Assembly: GCA_018398765.1 (NCBI GenBank)
Contig: JAHBMJ010005889.1
Location: 18,270 to 61,733, forward strand
Direction: 5' to 3'
Source: Chromera velia
Taxonomy: Eukaryota > Sar > Chromeraceae
DNA: 43,464 nt
A program made the translations under genes and the position numbers. Below, piece after piece: positions 10,666 through 23,432 of the stretch (position 1 is its first letter; the number at the start of each line of letters is the position of its first letter). A model generated the notes under the pieces. It did no database searches. It was not told where the DNA came from and was given only the letters and a program-made list of their open reading frames with translations.

Positions 10666-12480
10666 GCACACCCACGCCCACGCCGACGCCCACACCCACA
10701 CCCACACACACGCACACACGTATTTCTCGTTTGCTGTTCCTTCACAAAAGGTCGCATGTACTTCCGACGCTGGCCCAGATTCCCTCTTACCCACCCTGGT
10801 TGATTTCCAGAGCCGCCGGTCCCTCTGCAGGGGAGTCCACCAAGTCCCCTGGTCGGAGGATCACGTATCCGCATCTGTCCTTCTTGTCACTCGACAGATA
10901 GGCAGAACGAACGGCATTCTCACCTCGCAACTTCTCCCCCATGATGTCATTCCCTGCACGTATGGACACACAAAGAAACCATTCGTGTCGGTGCAAAAAC
11001 AGAAAAATGAAAACACTGTACTTCGGATCGTTTCACGTCGGTTCTCATCTTCCCTCACATCTACGAGGCGGTTCTCCAACACTCCCTCCCCCACTGCACT
11101 GCAGGACGAAGCAAGAAAGGAAAGAAGCTTTGTTCGCCTCCCTTCTCTCTCGGCTGGCCAGGAAGAAGCAAAGACGGCAGCAGAGGCGTAGGGGAAGCGA
11201 AGGGGACAAGAGTTCCAACTCTCATAATAACACAGTCAGAAAGAGACGGGCTCGCGTTAACACATGCTTTCCGTGTCCCATCTCTGCAACACCAGAGGAA
11301 CGCAATAACCAATGCAGAGTCGAAGGGCAAACAAACAGCAGGGAGCGAGGTATTGCAGAGAGACGCGACGTACCTGCGAAAAGATTAGTGACCTGCATGC
11401 AAAAGAACAAACAGGCAGGAAAGGCATAAAAACAGTTCACAAAGGGTTTCGAAACATGGGCAAGTCTTTTCAAGCCATCCACTTTCCAGAAGATTTTTCG
11501 CTTGAGAGAAGGAGTGCTGAAAAAGGAGGTGTAGAACGTTCTGCTATCCTTCACCAGCCGTGACTTTTTTTCATGTACACAAGGATTTTCAAACACGATA
11601 TTTCGGAGCACCTCTTCCCTACCTGCCAGACGCATACTTCCAGACCATCCAGTATGAATGCTGAGCAAAAACAGGTTTTGCTGCTTCGAAAGCTGCCTGA
11701 CCCTGTAAGTTGGGGACTCGGGTTGAGTGACAAGAACGGAAGACAGGAGGACCAGCTTATCCACTTCCGCCCCCAAGCAGGCAGAAGCAGCGTTGGCCGC
11801 TCCGAGATGGTCAACGTCCGCCGCCTTCCCTCCGTACGTGCTTTGGGAGGCTGCAAAGATCACAGCACTGCACCCAGCGACGGCCTTCTGGATCTGCCGA
11901 AAATCCCGCACGTCTGCAGGGAGGAACTGGACCTTCCGAGGGTCCAGGTTGGGTGCTAGAGGGAAGGGACGCCCACTGCGGGTCCCGGCCCGGACGGGAA
12001 TCCGCCGCCGTGCGAGCGAATTCACAATTAATTGTCCGGTCTTCCCTGCAAGTGAATAAAATCAGGGAAGGGGGGTTCAAGCTTGTTCTGAGTGAAAGAG
12101 AGAAGGTACTAGTCGAGGCACTCACCTGCACTGCCAAGGACACAGACCGGACGGCCTTCCGTTCTTTCTATTGCTGCAGCCTCTGCCTCGGCATCATTGT
12201 CAACCCATAAAAGAGGGCTCAAAACTGCCAAGGTGAGTGCCGATTTTAGGCTTTCTGCCGGTGATATAAGGGTCAGCTCCCCTTCAGCTGCCGCCATGGC
12301 TTTTCGAAGAAAATTGAGGCGCCGCGGTCTTGATCCCTCTAACCTGCGGTTGCGTGATGCCAACTCACGCAATCCTCCCACAGGATAGCTGACCACACCA
12401 ACCAAAGAAAGTAAAAGGAGGGCTGCTTGAAGAAGCATTCTCCTCCGTCCTCTTCCAAAAACGCTACACCTTGAGTTCAT
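9448..12480 (-). CDS. NAD(P)-binding Rossmann-fold (atypical SDR / NmrA-like) protein, probably plastid
   Basis: Six exons on the minus strand: 12480-12126, 12045-11638, 10953-10795, 10460-10417, 10071-9988 and 9639-9448. Phases chain to 413 residues from ATG 12480. A basic start followed by a hydrophobic segment (about residues 15-32) and an Arg-rich stretch resembles the signal peptide plus transit peptide of complex plastids. The dinucleotide-binding loop GSAGKTG (about 116-122) is split by intron 1. Later blocks match atypical SDR proteins such as the plant chloroplast At2g34460 type: VLLSS, NDIMGEKLRGE, YVILRPGDL and NQGDKVFGQISRQD. The classical SDR YxxxK pair is not evident, so a binding or scaffold role is as likely as catalysis; the substrate is unknown. 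The exon 2 donor is uncertain: about 25 residues before NDIMGEK look unlike the family, and a donor near 11702 or a small missed exon is possible. Confidence 0.82.
10627..10663. repeat. (CA)n microsatellite
   Basis: About 18 CA units, followed by an interrupted CACACC/CACGCC stretch to about 10720. It lies in the intron between exons 3 and 4 of the Rossmann gene, so on that gene's strand it reads (TG)n. Confidence 0.9.
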
Positions 12481-13161
12481 CGTGGAAAGCCAAGAAACTC
12501 CATAGTGATGTTGCTGGAAGAAAGGAGAGCTGAGCTCAACAACTTCTGCTAGACTTTGAACACGGTGAAAAACGCATTTCTTCTGACACGCTACTCGTCC
12601 AGATATTGGCAGTGGCAGTCCTGGACATGCAGGAAAGTGAATACGTCTCTTCTGGACAGAATGATCGGATTCATTCGATCAGTCATGATCAGTCGGTTGA
12701 CCAGTCCATGCATTCTTCGCTTTCCGGGGCCCCGGTGCGGGATCTGGACAAGTTGAGGCACTTACAAATTTAGCCACTCTTAAAGGCCCAGTAAAAAAAC
12801 TCACATTTCGTAACATTTTCATTTTCAAGGGCGAGGTGGCGAATTTTGATCTCCGGACATTTTTTGGTCTATCGGGGCCATAGTGCGTCCCCAACCGGCT
12901 CAGTGATCGACTCATGTACTCAGTCTGACAGTCGATACACAAATGATACACAATTAAGACAACACTTTTGTACGTCCACATACACGTCCTGAATGCAGCA
13001 CAATGCGGCACACCTGTACGCTCACGCGTGCTCTCTGCCGAGCTGTCTGAACTCTCGGTGTGGACACAACAGGTTTGCATCGATTCCAGACATTGAGAAA
13101 GTACCATCAGAAAGCGCTTCCATCTATCCACGTGTGTTGTTCTGGCAGAAGTCCATCAATC
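12481..13161. promoter_or_regulatory. 681-bp divergent intergenic region
   Basis: This is the only DNA between the start codon of the Rossmann gene (-) and the start codon of CFAP65 (+), so both promoters and 5' UTRs must lie here unless untranslated exons lie further away. I see no TATA box or recognisable motif. A shared promoter is inferred from geometry alone. Confidence 0.45.
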
Positions 13162-14328
13162 ATGACAACGACCCAGAGCGGGGTGACGATGGCGTCCGTC
13201 GCCCCCGTCCTTCCCAGAGCCACGTACAATGAAACGTTTGGTCTTGACTGTGAAGAGGAACTTGTATGGGAGGGATGGCAACCTGGTGGGGAAATGGTGA
13301 AGAAGATCACCATCAAGAATATCAGTCTTGCAACAGTGACTGTCAAGTACCGCCTCCCCTCCACCAAATTCTTCCATATGGAGTACCCGGAGACCTTCAA
13401 GCTGCCCCCAGGGATCTCCAGAACCTTAGAGGTGTTCTTCCGTCCCACTAAATACGAGCCTTACGTCGACTATCTTCAGATGATAGTACCCAAGAAAGGG
13501 GCGTTCTCGATCGTCGTCAAAGCTCTTGTCAAGCAACATGCCATCACTATTCCCGAGCTCGTTGACTTTGGCTTGTGCCCAGTGAAGGAGGACACAAAGG
13601 CAGACATCATTGTGTTCAACACAGGCTCCCTGCCGGCAAACTTTGCCTGGAGGTGTGACGGTCCCTTCACCATCTTTCCCACCGCTGCTTCTATTCCTGT
13701 GGGGAGTATGGAGCGCTGTGTGCTCACTTTCCATCCCGAGAGGGCTGAGGTCTACGATGCCTCCCTCTTTTGTGATCTGGAGATAGACGAGGCAGATCTC
13801 CACAGAGTGCGTCCTCCAGGGGCAGCAGAAGACGAGGATGAGGACCCCTCATTGGACGAAATGAGAAACACAGCCGAACTCTTTGCAACCTTGCAGGGCA
13901 CACCGAAAAGACCTTCTAAGATGGTGTGCACCGGAATTGGAAAGTTCCCGCACCTCCAGCTACCAGACCCATCATGTGGAATAGGGGAGGGTGAGGGTGG
14001 AGTTTCAATGGGGGATGTGCTGCCAGGGGTGCTGGTGGAAAAGAAGGTCGTGATCGATAACGTCGCCCCTGTCCAGTGCGATTTCGAGGTGACGATGGAT
14101 TTGGTGGCTCCTGATGTCCCCCCCTTGCCCCCAGTGCCCTTCACGGTATATCCCGAGAGAGGCACCATCTATGCACAAAGCTCCTTCACACTCACAGTCA
14201 GGTTCCAGTCCAACACCGTCAGGCAGGTGCACCATCTGAGGTATAAGGTCAGTCGGTTTGATCCGTTGGTCGGCTTTTGTGTTGCTTCCTTTCACTCCCA
14301 TTTTTTTTGTGACGTGTGTGGATATGTG

Positions 14329-14363
<35 letters not shown>

Positions 14364-16948
14364 ATGTGAGTGTGTGCACTGGATGGGGTCTTGGTAGGCC
14401 AAGCCAAGCTGAAGGAAGGAAGAGGTTGAGCAAGGAGGGCAGGATAATAGGAATGTCTCGTTTGTTTGTCTGCCTCTGTTCTGTCGTTTTGATTGAATTG
14501 GATTCATCAATTGCTCTGTCCCTTCTGCCTCTACCTCTAGCTACCCCTCTGATGTCTCAATCTGTTCCAACTCTTCTCATTCTGTGCCTCTTGGCTTCTT
14601 GGAAAGAAAAGGGCGCGTTTCGTTCTGATACGTGTTTGTTCTTCATTGTCCTATTCACTTTGTTCACTCATGTACCCAACTTCTCCCCGGCCTCTGCCCC
14701 CTCTCCTCTTCAGGTGACGACCAAGTCTGGGCCCTCGATCATGCTGCACCTCTCTGCCCGTGTGGTGCCTGTGGAGGCGAAGCTGTCGACGTACACGGTG
14801 AACTTTGGGGACACATTCGCAGGAGAGAGGGGTTCCAGGACGTTCCAACTGGCCAACCTGTCCCCTCTCCCGCTGGCTTACCACATCGTCAACCAGGACT
14901 CCGCAGGTCTGTCCTGTCTCAAGGGGGGGCTTTGGGCTTTTTCTCATTTGTTGACGACTGCCTGCTTTTGTTCTCGTGCTCGTTGACACTTCTCCGAAGG
15001 ATTCTGTCTGACTATCTGTCTGATTCGCAGGTTGGGGGGAACATTTCTGCAAAGAAAGGAGGAGTTAGCAGTAGTTTGATTCGAAATATTCTTTCTGTTG
15101 CGTGCCTACACGACTACCTGCTTTTCCACTTGCAGGGGTCTTGGCCGTCGATCGTCCGATTGGTATTGTCCCTCCGACGGCGTTCGTCGTTCTGACAGTT
15201 GTGCTGAACGCGAACACGGCAGGGAACTATGTGAAAAGGCTGTTTGTAGTCTGCAAGGGCGCAGAGCACCCCCTGCCGGTGGATGTGATCGCGACAGTGG
15301 CGATTCGGGGAGAGCCGAAGAGACCCGCACCTCTCTGCAATGAACACCTGTGGCTCTGGAAGTCAGTCCGCCTGTCTTTTTTTTTTGTTTTTGTTTTTTG
15401 GTATGATTTGTCGGCCTATTAGTTGGTTGCAATGTGTTTTCGTGAGTCTTTTTTTTTTCATTGCTATGCCCTTGCTGTGTTTTGGATCTAGAAGTCAGTC
15501 AGTCACTCAGTCGGATGGGTGAGAAACACAGAAAAAGCTCTCTGATGCTTTCCTCACTTTGTCTATATCCGTCGGAGCAAGCAAAAAGGGGGAAGAAGGG
15601 GAAGAAAAACAGGAAGTGAATAATGCAGTCTGTTTGCCTGTCTTTACAGTCTGTTTCCGTTTCTTCGAAGAAGTTCACACCCACACCCGCACTCAGTGAA
15701 GAGAAAACAAAAAGAAAAGAAAAAAAAAAGAAGTCTGTCTGTCTCCTCCATGCCCTCTCTTACCTCCTGCAGGCGTCTCCAATTGGAAGGATTCAAAGAC
15801 TACGACGACGTCCCCGAGACCCACCCTCTTCTGATGGATGCCTTTGTGAATCTCCCAGGAACTGCCCACGTGCCTCCCACCCAGCCACCATCAAGGCAGA
15901 GACACCCATCTCCAACATTCAAAGCAAGGGCAAAACCGTTCATCTCCTTTTCCTCTATGGCCGAGCACGCACAGATTTCTCGAACGTCGGCCTCACGATC
16001 CCCCCCCGGCCCAGGCGGGCAGATGAAGGGACCCACCTCGGGCTCTTCCTCTCCTGCAGGGGGTGGCAGGTCGGCAACGCTTCTTCAGACCTCAAGGTCG
16101 ATGACAGCCTCCTCTTCCTCCCCCCCCAAATTGGGATGGAACAGCAAGGGGGCCAAGGCGGCCGTTCCGATGACTTTCATATCCGACGGCCTTCTTGACA
16201 ACGCCCCCAAACTCGTGTGGCCTCCCGAGGAGACCGTCACCGAGATGTTCCTCGAAATGACTCTCGATGGGGACTCGCCTCTCAGGTCTGTCTGTCTGTC
16301 TGTGTGTCGGCAAGTGTTGCAGAAAGTGGATGCAAGTTTTGAAGTGGATCTCCTCTTCTTTGGTGGTTCAGTGAGCGCGTCAGCGTTTCGTCTCTTCTGC
16401 ATACGCATCTCACAAGGGAGGGAGAAGTGCGTTTGATCAGAGGAATCTTCTCACCTCAAGTGGATGCATCTTGTGCTTTCGGACTGTTCATCCATCCATC
16501 GGGCTCTTCTCTCAATGCGTCAGGCAGGTTCTCGTCTCTTTGGCGTAGATAGACTACAGAAGACCATCTATGACCTCAGTTCGATCTTTTGTGTGGGAAC
16601 TGTTCATCGGTCCGCCATGAGAAGTCGTCATTCTTGTGTGTGTGCAGGGACGTGAGCATCTCCCCGATGGTTGTGGACTTCAGGGGCTGCTCTCCCCTGA
16701 GTATGTCCGAGAGCAGAGTCTTGAGTGTGACCAATCGGAGCAGACAGAAGATGACCTGCCTGTGGCTGGTTCCAGGAAAGACGAGAAACGAGTGCACGGA
16801 GAAAGACGAGAATTTTCCTGCGACGGTCAGCCAGCCAGTGAGAGAGTTGATTGATGTCTCTCTCCAGCAGGAGTAAAAACGAAAAGAAAGAGCGGAAGAA
16901 AGACAGACGGAAAAAGGAGAACGTCAAATTTCCGGAGCAGAAAAAAGG

Positions 16949-17018
<70 letters not shown>

Positions 17019-18170
17019 CTTCAGTATCTGAAAGTCTACAGACACAGTGGCAGTCCTCCACTCATTTGACCACAGTATCCTGTTTTGTCAATCGACTGTT
17101 TTTGAAATGACTGCATGTTTATACGTAAGTGAGTTGGCGTGCCCCCAGAACTTCTCCGTGCGAGTGAGTGCAGATCTACCCCCTGGAACGGGACATTCTT
17201 CCAGGGAGTTCTTGCGAGTTCCAGATCCAGTTCCGTCCCTCCGTGTTTGACTGCTTTTCCGTCTGCTGTCTCGAGGCTCTGGTGTACCCAAAGAAGAACA
17301 GGACCTTCCGACTGGTGGACATCTCCAAGTTCACCCCTCCTCTGATGGTCTCTGTATCCATCTCGGGCCACTCGTTTGTGAGGGGTTCGGTGAAGTTCAT
17401 CCCTGTGGCAGAGATCTCAGAGAGCCTCGTGCAGTTCCGTCCCTGCGCAGTCGGTCAGTCTGAAGCAATTAGCGATGCTTTGATGGAAAGAAAAGGAGGG
17501 GCGGGAGGAAGGAAGGAAGGAATATGGTGAGGGATCAGGGGGCCTGAGGCAGCCTTACCGTTGTGTGAGAAGGGGGCCAAGACTAATTTCTTCTGTTTTC
17601 GCCTAGATTTGAGAATGCCAACGCTTCTGCAGTCGTATTTCCGCGTCTCTGGATACCGACGCTCAACATTGACGTTCTTCTCTTTTCTCTTTCTGCTTCT
17701 GTTCCCTCCCTCCCTCCCTCCCTCCCTCCCTCCTGCTTGCAGGTCAGTGCACGTTCCACGTCATCCAGGTGCACAACAGAGGCGACACCCCTCTGCACTA
17801 CAAGGTGATAGAGCCAGAGCTGGAGGACAGGAAGAGCGGGGAGGCAGAGGAAATGGAGGCGACAGCAGGAAAGTCTCGGGCCATCTTCAGGTCAGTGCTG
17901 TGTGGGAAGCGGGACAGAAGGAAGCATTGTTTCTTTTTGCCTTCTGATCGAATGTAACAAAGGAAAGAAGTGGAGACGGGGAATCAGCACTTGCGGCATT
18001 TTTGCCTTGTCAAATTGTTGCGGAAATAGATCTCTGAGCACATTTGTGTATCTGTTAGTGTTTCTGGTTTAGCACACGAAGACGTGCGGGCCCATGATTG
18101 ATTCATGAGACTTCTCTTCTCTCCTCTCTGTATCCGTTCCCTGTTGACTCTCTTTTGTTGGTGTGGTGCG

Positions 18171-18232
<62 letters not shown>

Positions 18233-20678
18233 GGGCCTGGCCCCACCAGGGTCTGATTCCTGCGCTTCAGTTCCACCTGCTCGTGCTCGAGTTCAGACCG
18301 CGAGAGGCATCTGAGGGCATGTCGTGCTTCAGTAACCGCTTTCGATTGGCGTTCAACTACGAAAAGACGTCGGTGAAGGATATCACTGTTCTTGGCAGGG
18401 CGTGGAAACCAGCAGCTGCTGTCACAGAACTGGGGGCAGATGGAATTGTGAGTCAAAGATTACCTCAGTACTGTCTTCTCTTTCCTTCTTTTTTCTCTCG
18501 GTCGGTTAGTGTGTCTTTTGTGTTTCGTCTCGTTCTGCTGCCCTCTTTCTGGATCTTCGTTTTTCGAAACATTTCTTTCTATCCCGCGCCCGCTTTCCGT
18601 AGGCTTTCTGTGCCCGGGTTCTCAGTTTTGTTTTCCATTTCTTTTTGACCTTTCTTTGCTTCCTTTTCCCCCCTCCATTTCCCCTCCTTCCCTGCGTGCA
18701 GACTCAATGCTTCCCCCCCACCTGCTCCGGTCTTCTGACAACGCAACCGATGAAGTTCCGCAACCCCACAGAGACCCCCATGGAGCTCTCTTTGAGCCTC
18801 CAGAAACATCCGGGCGTGGATGACTCTCCCTCGGGGGCACCGGACTCTCTGGCGTTCTCTCTGCCCATACCCAAACTGATCATGGATGCCCGACAGCTCA
18901 TTGACGTTCCTGTGGTCTTCTCTCCACCCACAAAGGGCCGATTCTACGCTCGGCTCTCTGCCCGTGCTTCCCATTCAGACGACCCCACGCAGACCGTCAG
19001 GGGAGCCCTTCGCGCCCTTCTTCCGCAGCCTCCTCGCTTCTCGCCTCCGCCCACTGCACGTAGAAGACGGCCCGGGAGTGCGACCGCGAGGGCACTGAAG
19101 GACGACCAGCAGTTAGAAGATCCGTACAAGAGCGGGACGTTGGTGTTGGATCTGGAGGGTGCGGGTCTGGGGGCGGGGCTGGTGGTCTCCCCTCGGGACC
19201 TTGACTTTGGGGCAATGAGGGCGTTCGAGAAGTCAACTCTCAAGGTCAGCCAATGGGAATTCGATTCATGATCAAGCTTCATCTTCTGAGCTTTTTTCCA
19301 TCAGGAGGAAATCTGGAGACTCGTGCGTGCGTCATCTGAAGCTTCCGCTGAGTCCACTGTGGTGTCGAGAAAGGGATAGAAAGTGAAACAGGAATGATGT
19401 GTGGAATGATGTGTGTTTTGACATGCTGGATAAGTACCGTTTTCAAAACGCTGATAGAATCTCTGTCGCCTTGGCTGAGCCCCATTTTCTGTCACTCGCA
19501 CATCCACGCATAGACTTTGTGCGCACATGTGGGCCTGTCGTTGACGTCTTGTTGCGATCCTCTCCCCTCCCCCCCCCCTTCCCCTCCAGTTGACGATCAT
19601 GAACGCCTCCAGCTCTCCCGTCAACTTCGTCCTCGACTTCCAGCTGACTGTGTATCAACCAGAACTGTTAGAGGACATCGAGGCCGTCAGGGGAATCGAA
19701 GAACTGAACAGAATCAGTCAGTCAGTCAGTCAGCTGGCCAGTATTGGATGAACTTCGGCCCGTTTTGATTGTGTATTTTGTGGATGCTTTGCCTTTTATT
19801 CTGTTGGCTGCCAGAAACTTGCCCGTGAGTGTCGGTGTGTGTGTAGGTAAGAATGTAAATCACTTGATGTTGAGAGCTGACTTTGTTTTTGCCTTCTTCG
19901 GTGCGTTGCTTTTCCCTGAGCAGATTCCCAGAGGAGACGGCTGTCTATCGGTGCGGACCTGATCAGCATGGCCGCGTCCGATCCCTCCTCCCCCGCCTCC
20001 CGGTCCCCCCACGCGGCCCAGAGACGGCAGCAGACGCGGGACCCCGACTCGGGGGGTCTGGGGACAGAGGAGGGGACGGCCCTGCTATTCTGTCCCCCCA
20101 CGGACTCAGAGGATATGGGGGACATACAGCCCTGGGACGAGCTGACTGCAGACATGGCTGCAGACGCTCTCACGTGCGAGAAGTTCTCCGGCAGGCTTGA
20201 ACGTCAGTCCGTCAGACAGGCCGGTGCGAAGGAATTCGAGAGAGACAGACAGAGAGAGGGCGCTCAGAGCAAGCCATCATAAGCATCACTGTCTCCCAGA
20301 TTCAGATGTTTGAATGTATTTCTTCTCCGCGAGAGAAAATAAGCAGGAAGTGTGCGATCGATCTGCTTGTCAGCTTTTGGACTAGCAAAGCAGGGCGGTC
20401 TGTAAAAGTCGTTCAATTCAATTAAATTCAATTGGACTCTCTGTGCCAATGACTAACACTCTCTCTCCGATGATTCCGTCTCTTGCAGCTCGCCATTCAA
20501 CAACAGTCAAAATCACCCTGAAGCCCCCGGTGAGAGGCCAGTACGTGTACATGCTCAAGGTCGTCCCCGTGACCGACCAGAACCCGACACCGCTACCTCA
20601 ACCAGTCTCTCCAAAGGCTGCCTTTGCCGATGGATCAGGTCGGTCTCTGTGTGGGTATGCTTTGCATGCCTCTGTGTG

Positions 20679-20749
<71 letters not shown>

Positions 20750-23393
20750 GTGTGTATGTGTGTGTGTATATGTGTGTTCGGGTGTCTGTGTCGCGGAAGG
20801 AAACAGAAGAACGAAAGAGAGAATAAGCTTCAACCTCGTGTCGGCCTGTATGACTGTTCCTGTTTGTGCTGGAGTCTTCTGGACGAACCAGTAAAAAAAG
20901 GAAATAAATGCAGATTGCTGTTCTGTCACCATCAAATGTTTTCATTTCTCGGCACCAAAGTCTGGATGTACACGGTTACCATTTGTTTGTCATATCTAAT
21001 CTTCTTTTCCCTCCCTTCTGCAGCTGCGTACGCAGAGAAGTCCAGAAGAAGGATGTCCACAGTCCACTCCCCGCCTCCTGCGGGTGGAGGAGCGAGAATG
21101 CCGGCAGAGGGCAGAGGGGCCCGTCGCGCTTCATTCATCGGTGTGCATTGGACGAAGGAGAAGAACATCCACGCAACCAAGCAGACCAACTGCGTCGTGA
21201 AGGCCCGCGTGGTGCACCCCTTCGTTCGAATAGTCAACTGCCGGTCGGGGGTGCACCCCTGCAGTCCTTCCTCTCTCTGGGAAGACGTGCAGGCAGACGC
21301 GCTCAACAGGTTCTTTCGGATGGAAGCGTCTCAGAGCGAGAGGGCATTCGAGGCCGCAAAGGGAATTGACGCGAGGAAAGCTCTCCTCCCTTCTTTGGCG
21401 GCTTTCACTGTGAACGTAGGTAGGCAGCCCCTTGGGGCAGCCCCCTCGGAGCTGTTCGTCACTCTTCGAAATCCCGGGCTTGTGCCGTGTGAATTCGCTT
21501 TCCTGGGCCCCAAGACGATAGCCGTAGAGAAGGTCCCCCTCTGGGCACAGGATTTGGACGTTCTGAAAGCGGTTAGTCTAGTCGGTTGCATGGGATGTTT
21601 GTGGTTTCCGTGCATGGGTTTGGTCACAATGACGTTACCCTACTCCTTCCCATAGGCTCGTTTTCATTTTTAGTTTCTTTCTGTGCGGACTGTGCTGGAC
21701 TTGGTTTGGTGATCAGTCGATTTGTACGGAGATCACTTACAGCCTTTTCGTCTTGAATACTCTTGGAATAGATTCGTCTCACTTTTCTTCTGGCGTGTGA
21801 GGATTTCTCCTGCTGGCTTGCTTCATTCTTTTTGTGGGGTCTGTGAGCGGGTTCTTTTCGCTTTTTCTTTCATTTTGTCGATGTCTCTGTGTTTGGCTTG
21901 ACAGGCGGGACCCGACGAGAATGCGTTCTTTGAGTGGGTGGAGGAACAAGGCATCATCACAGTGACTCCCGAAAAGGGGTGTCTCCAACCTGATGAACAA
22001 ATAGTCGTCAAATTCAGATACTCACATGAGACTGAGGGATCTCATGTTCTTCCGGTGGTCCTGGCGGTCGCAGACGGACGGTCTGTCTTTCTCTCTTTGG
22101 TAGCATACTTGATTCTGGACTTTGCTTTGCCCCTTGGTGGTCGATTTTGATCCTTGCGCGAATCTTGTGTGAAGGCAACCCCTCTTCTGTGAAGCAAGAC
22201 CGACTTCAGAAAACACGTGCATCCTAAAGAGTCCCCCTCCTCTTTGACGCGTCTATTCTGTCTCTCTATTTATTTGCGTCCATTCCCCTGCTCCCGTTCC
22301 TTTCTTCCAGCTTATGCACCTATCCATCTTTGTGTGTCTGTCTTTTGACTTTTTCTTTCCACAGGTTGGTGTGTTTGTGTGTCTCTTCTGTGCTCTTCAA
22401 CAGAGAAACAAGACAGCGTCTGCTGACTGGACATATACTTCCCATCCTTTTGTTTGCCTTTTTGGCCTCTTCTTTCTACCTGCAGATGTTGTGTTGTCCA
22501 TCTGTTCGGCTCCACTCTTCCTCTCGCAGCACCGCGGCTGACTGTGAGAAGCACTTTGCAGGTTCGCCTCCTTCTCTCTGCCTCTTCGTCTCGTCATCCA
22601 GCAGAAGAAAAACCAAAAAGAAAAAAGACGAAAAGCAGAGGAAAAAGAGGAGGCCACTTCACTCGACCTGCCTATTTCCCGTCTTCCTTTTACCTTCGAA
22701 CTCTCAGTCTGTCTCCTCCCACGGCATAATATGCTTCTGTAGAACGAAGGAAACAGAAGAAGAAGAAGAAGAACAAAAGGCGTTTGGAGGCTGTTTTTTT
22801 CGATGACGTACGAAGAGGCGAAGACCGCCCCCGCTTCCGCCTGTGCTCACCTTCCTGTTTTGCATGGAACACTAAGAGCCGGCTTCTTTCTCTAGTTTCG
22901 TTTGCTTTCATAAATGAACCTCTCTGATAAGTCCCCTCACCCCCCCCCCTCCCTTTCCAAAAAGCAGAACCTGCAACCCGTACCTGTCGGAGTCAACCCA
23001 GGGGTCGTGCAGGCGATCCAACTGGCCAATCTGGGGGACAGGGCCTGCAGGTGGTGGCTGGACCCCCAGAGCCTCAAGGAGCTCTCGGCAGAGAACTTCC
23101 ACTTCCCCGTCGTGCAGGTAGGTCGGTCGGTTTTTTTTGGACGGTTCGTTCTTTGTTTGTTGATTCGTTCGTTCCCTGCAAGGTCGGTGTTCCCTTAATT
23201 GGGGTGGTGAGTGGTTGATTTGATTGTGGACTCTTCGCGAAGACAGCTTCAAGGCTCAGTGTTTGTTTTGGAACAGAAAAAGACGACTTCGTGCAAGAGC
23301 TTCAGCCTGTCTGGCTTCCTCAAGCAATCCGACGGTTGACCGGGAAGCAGCACCAACCAATCTTTTTGCGTGCATGTGCGTATGTGTACACAT

Positions 23394-23432
<39 letters not shown>

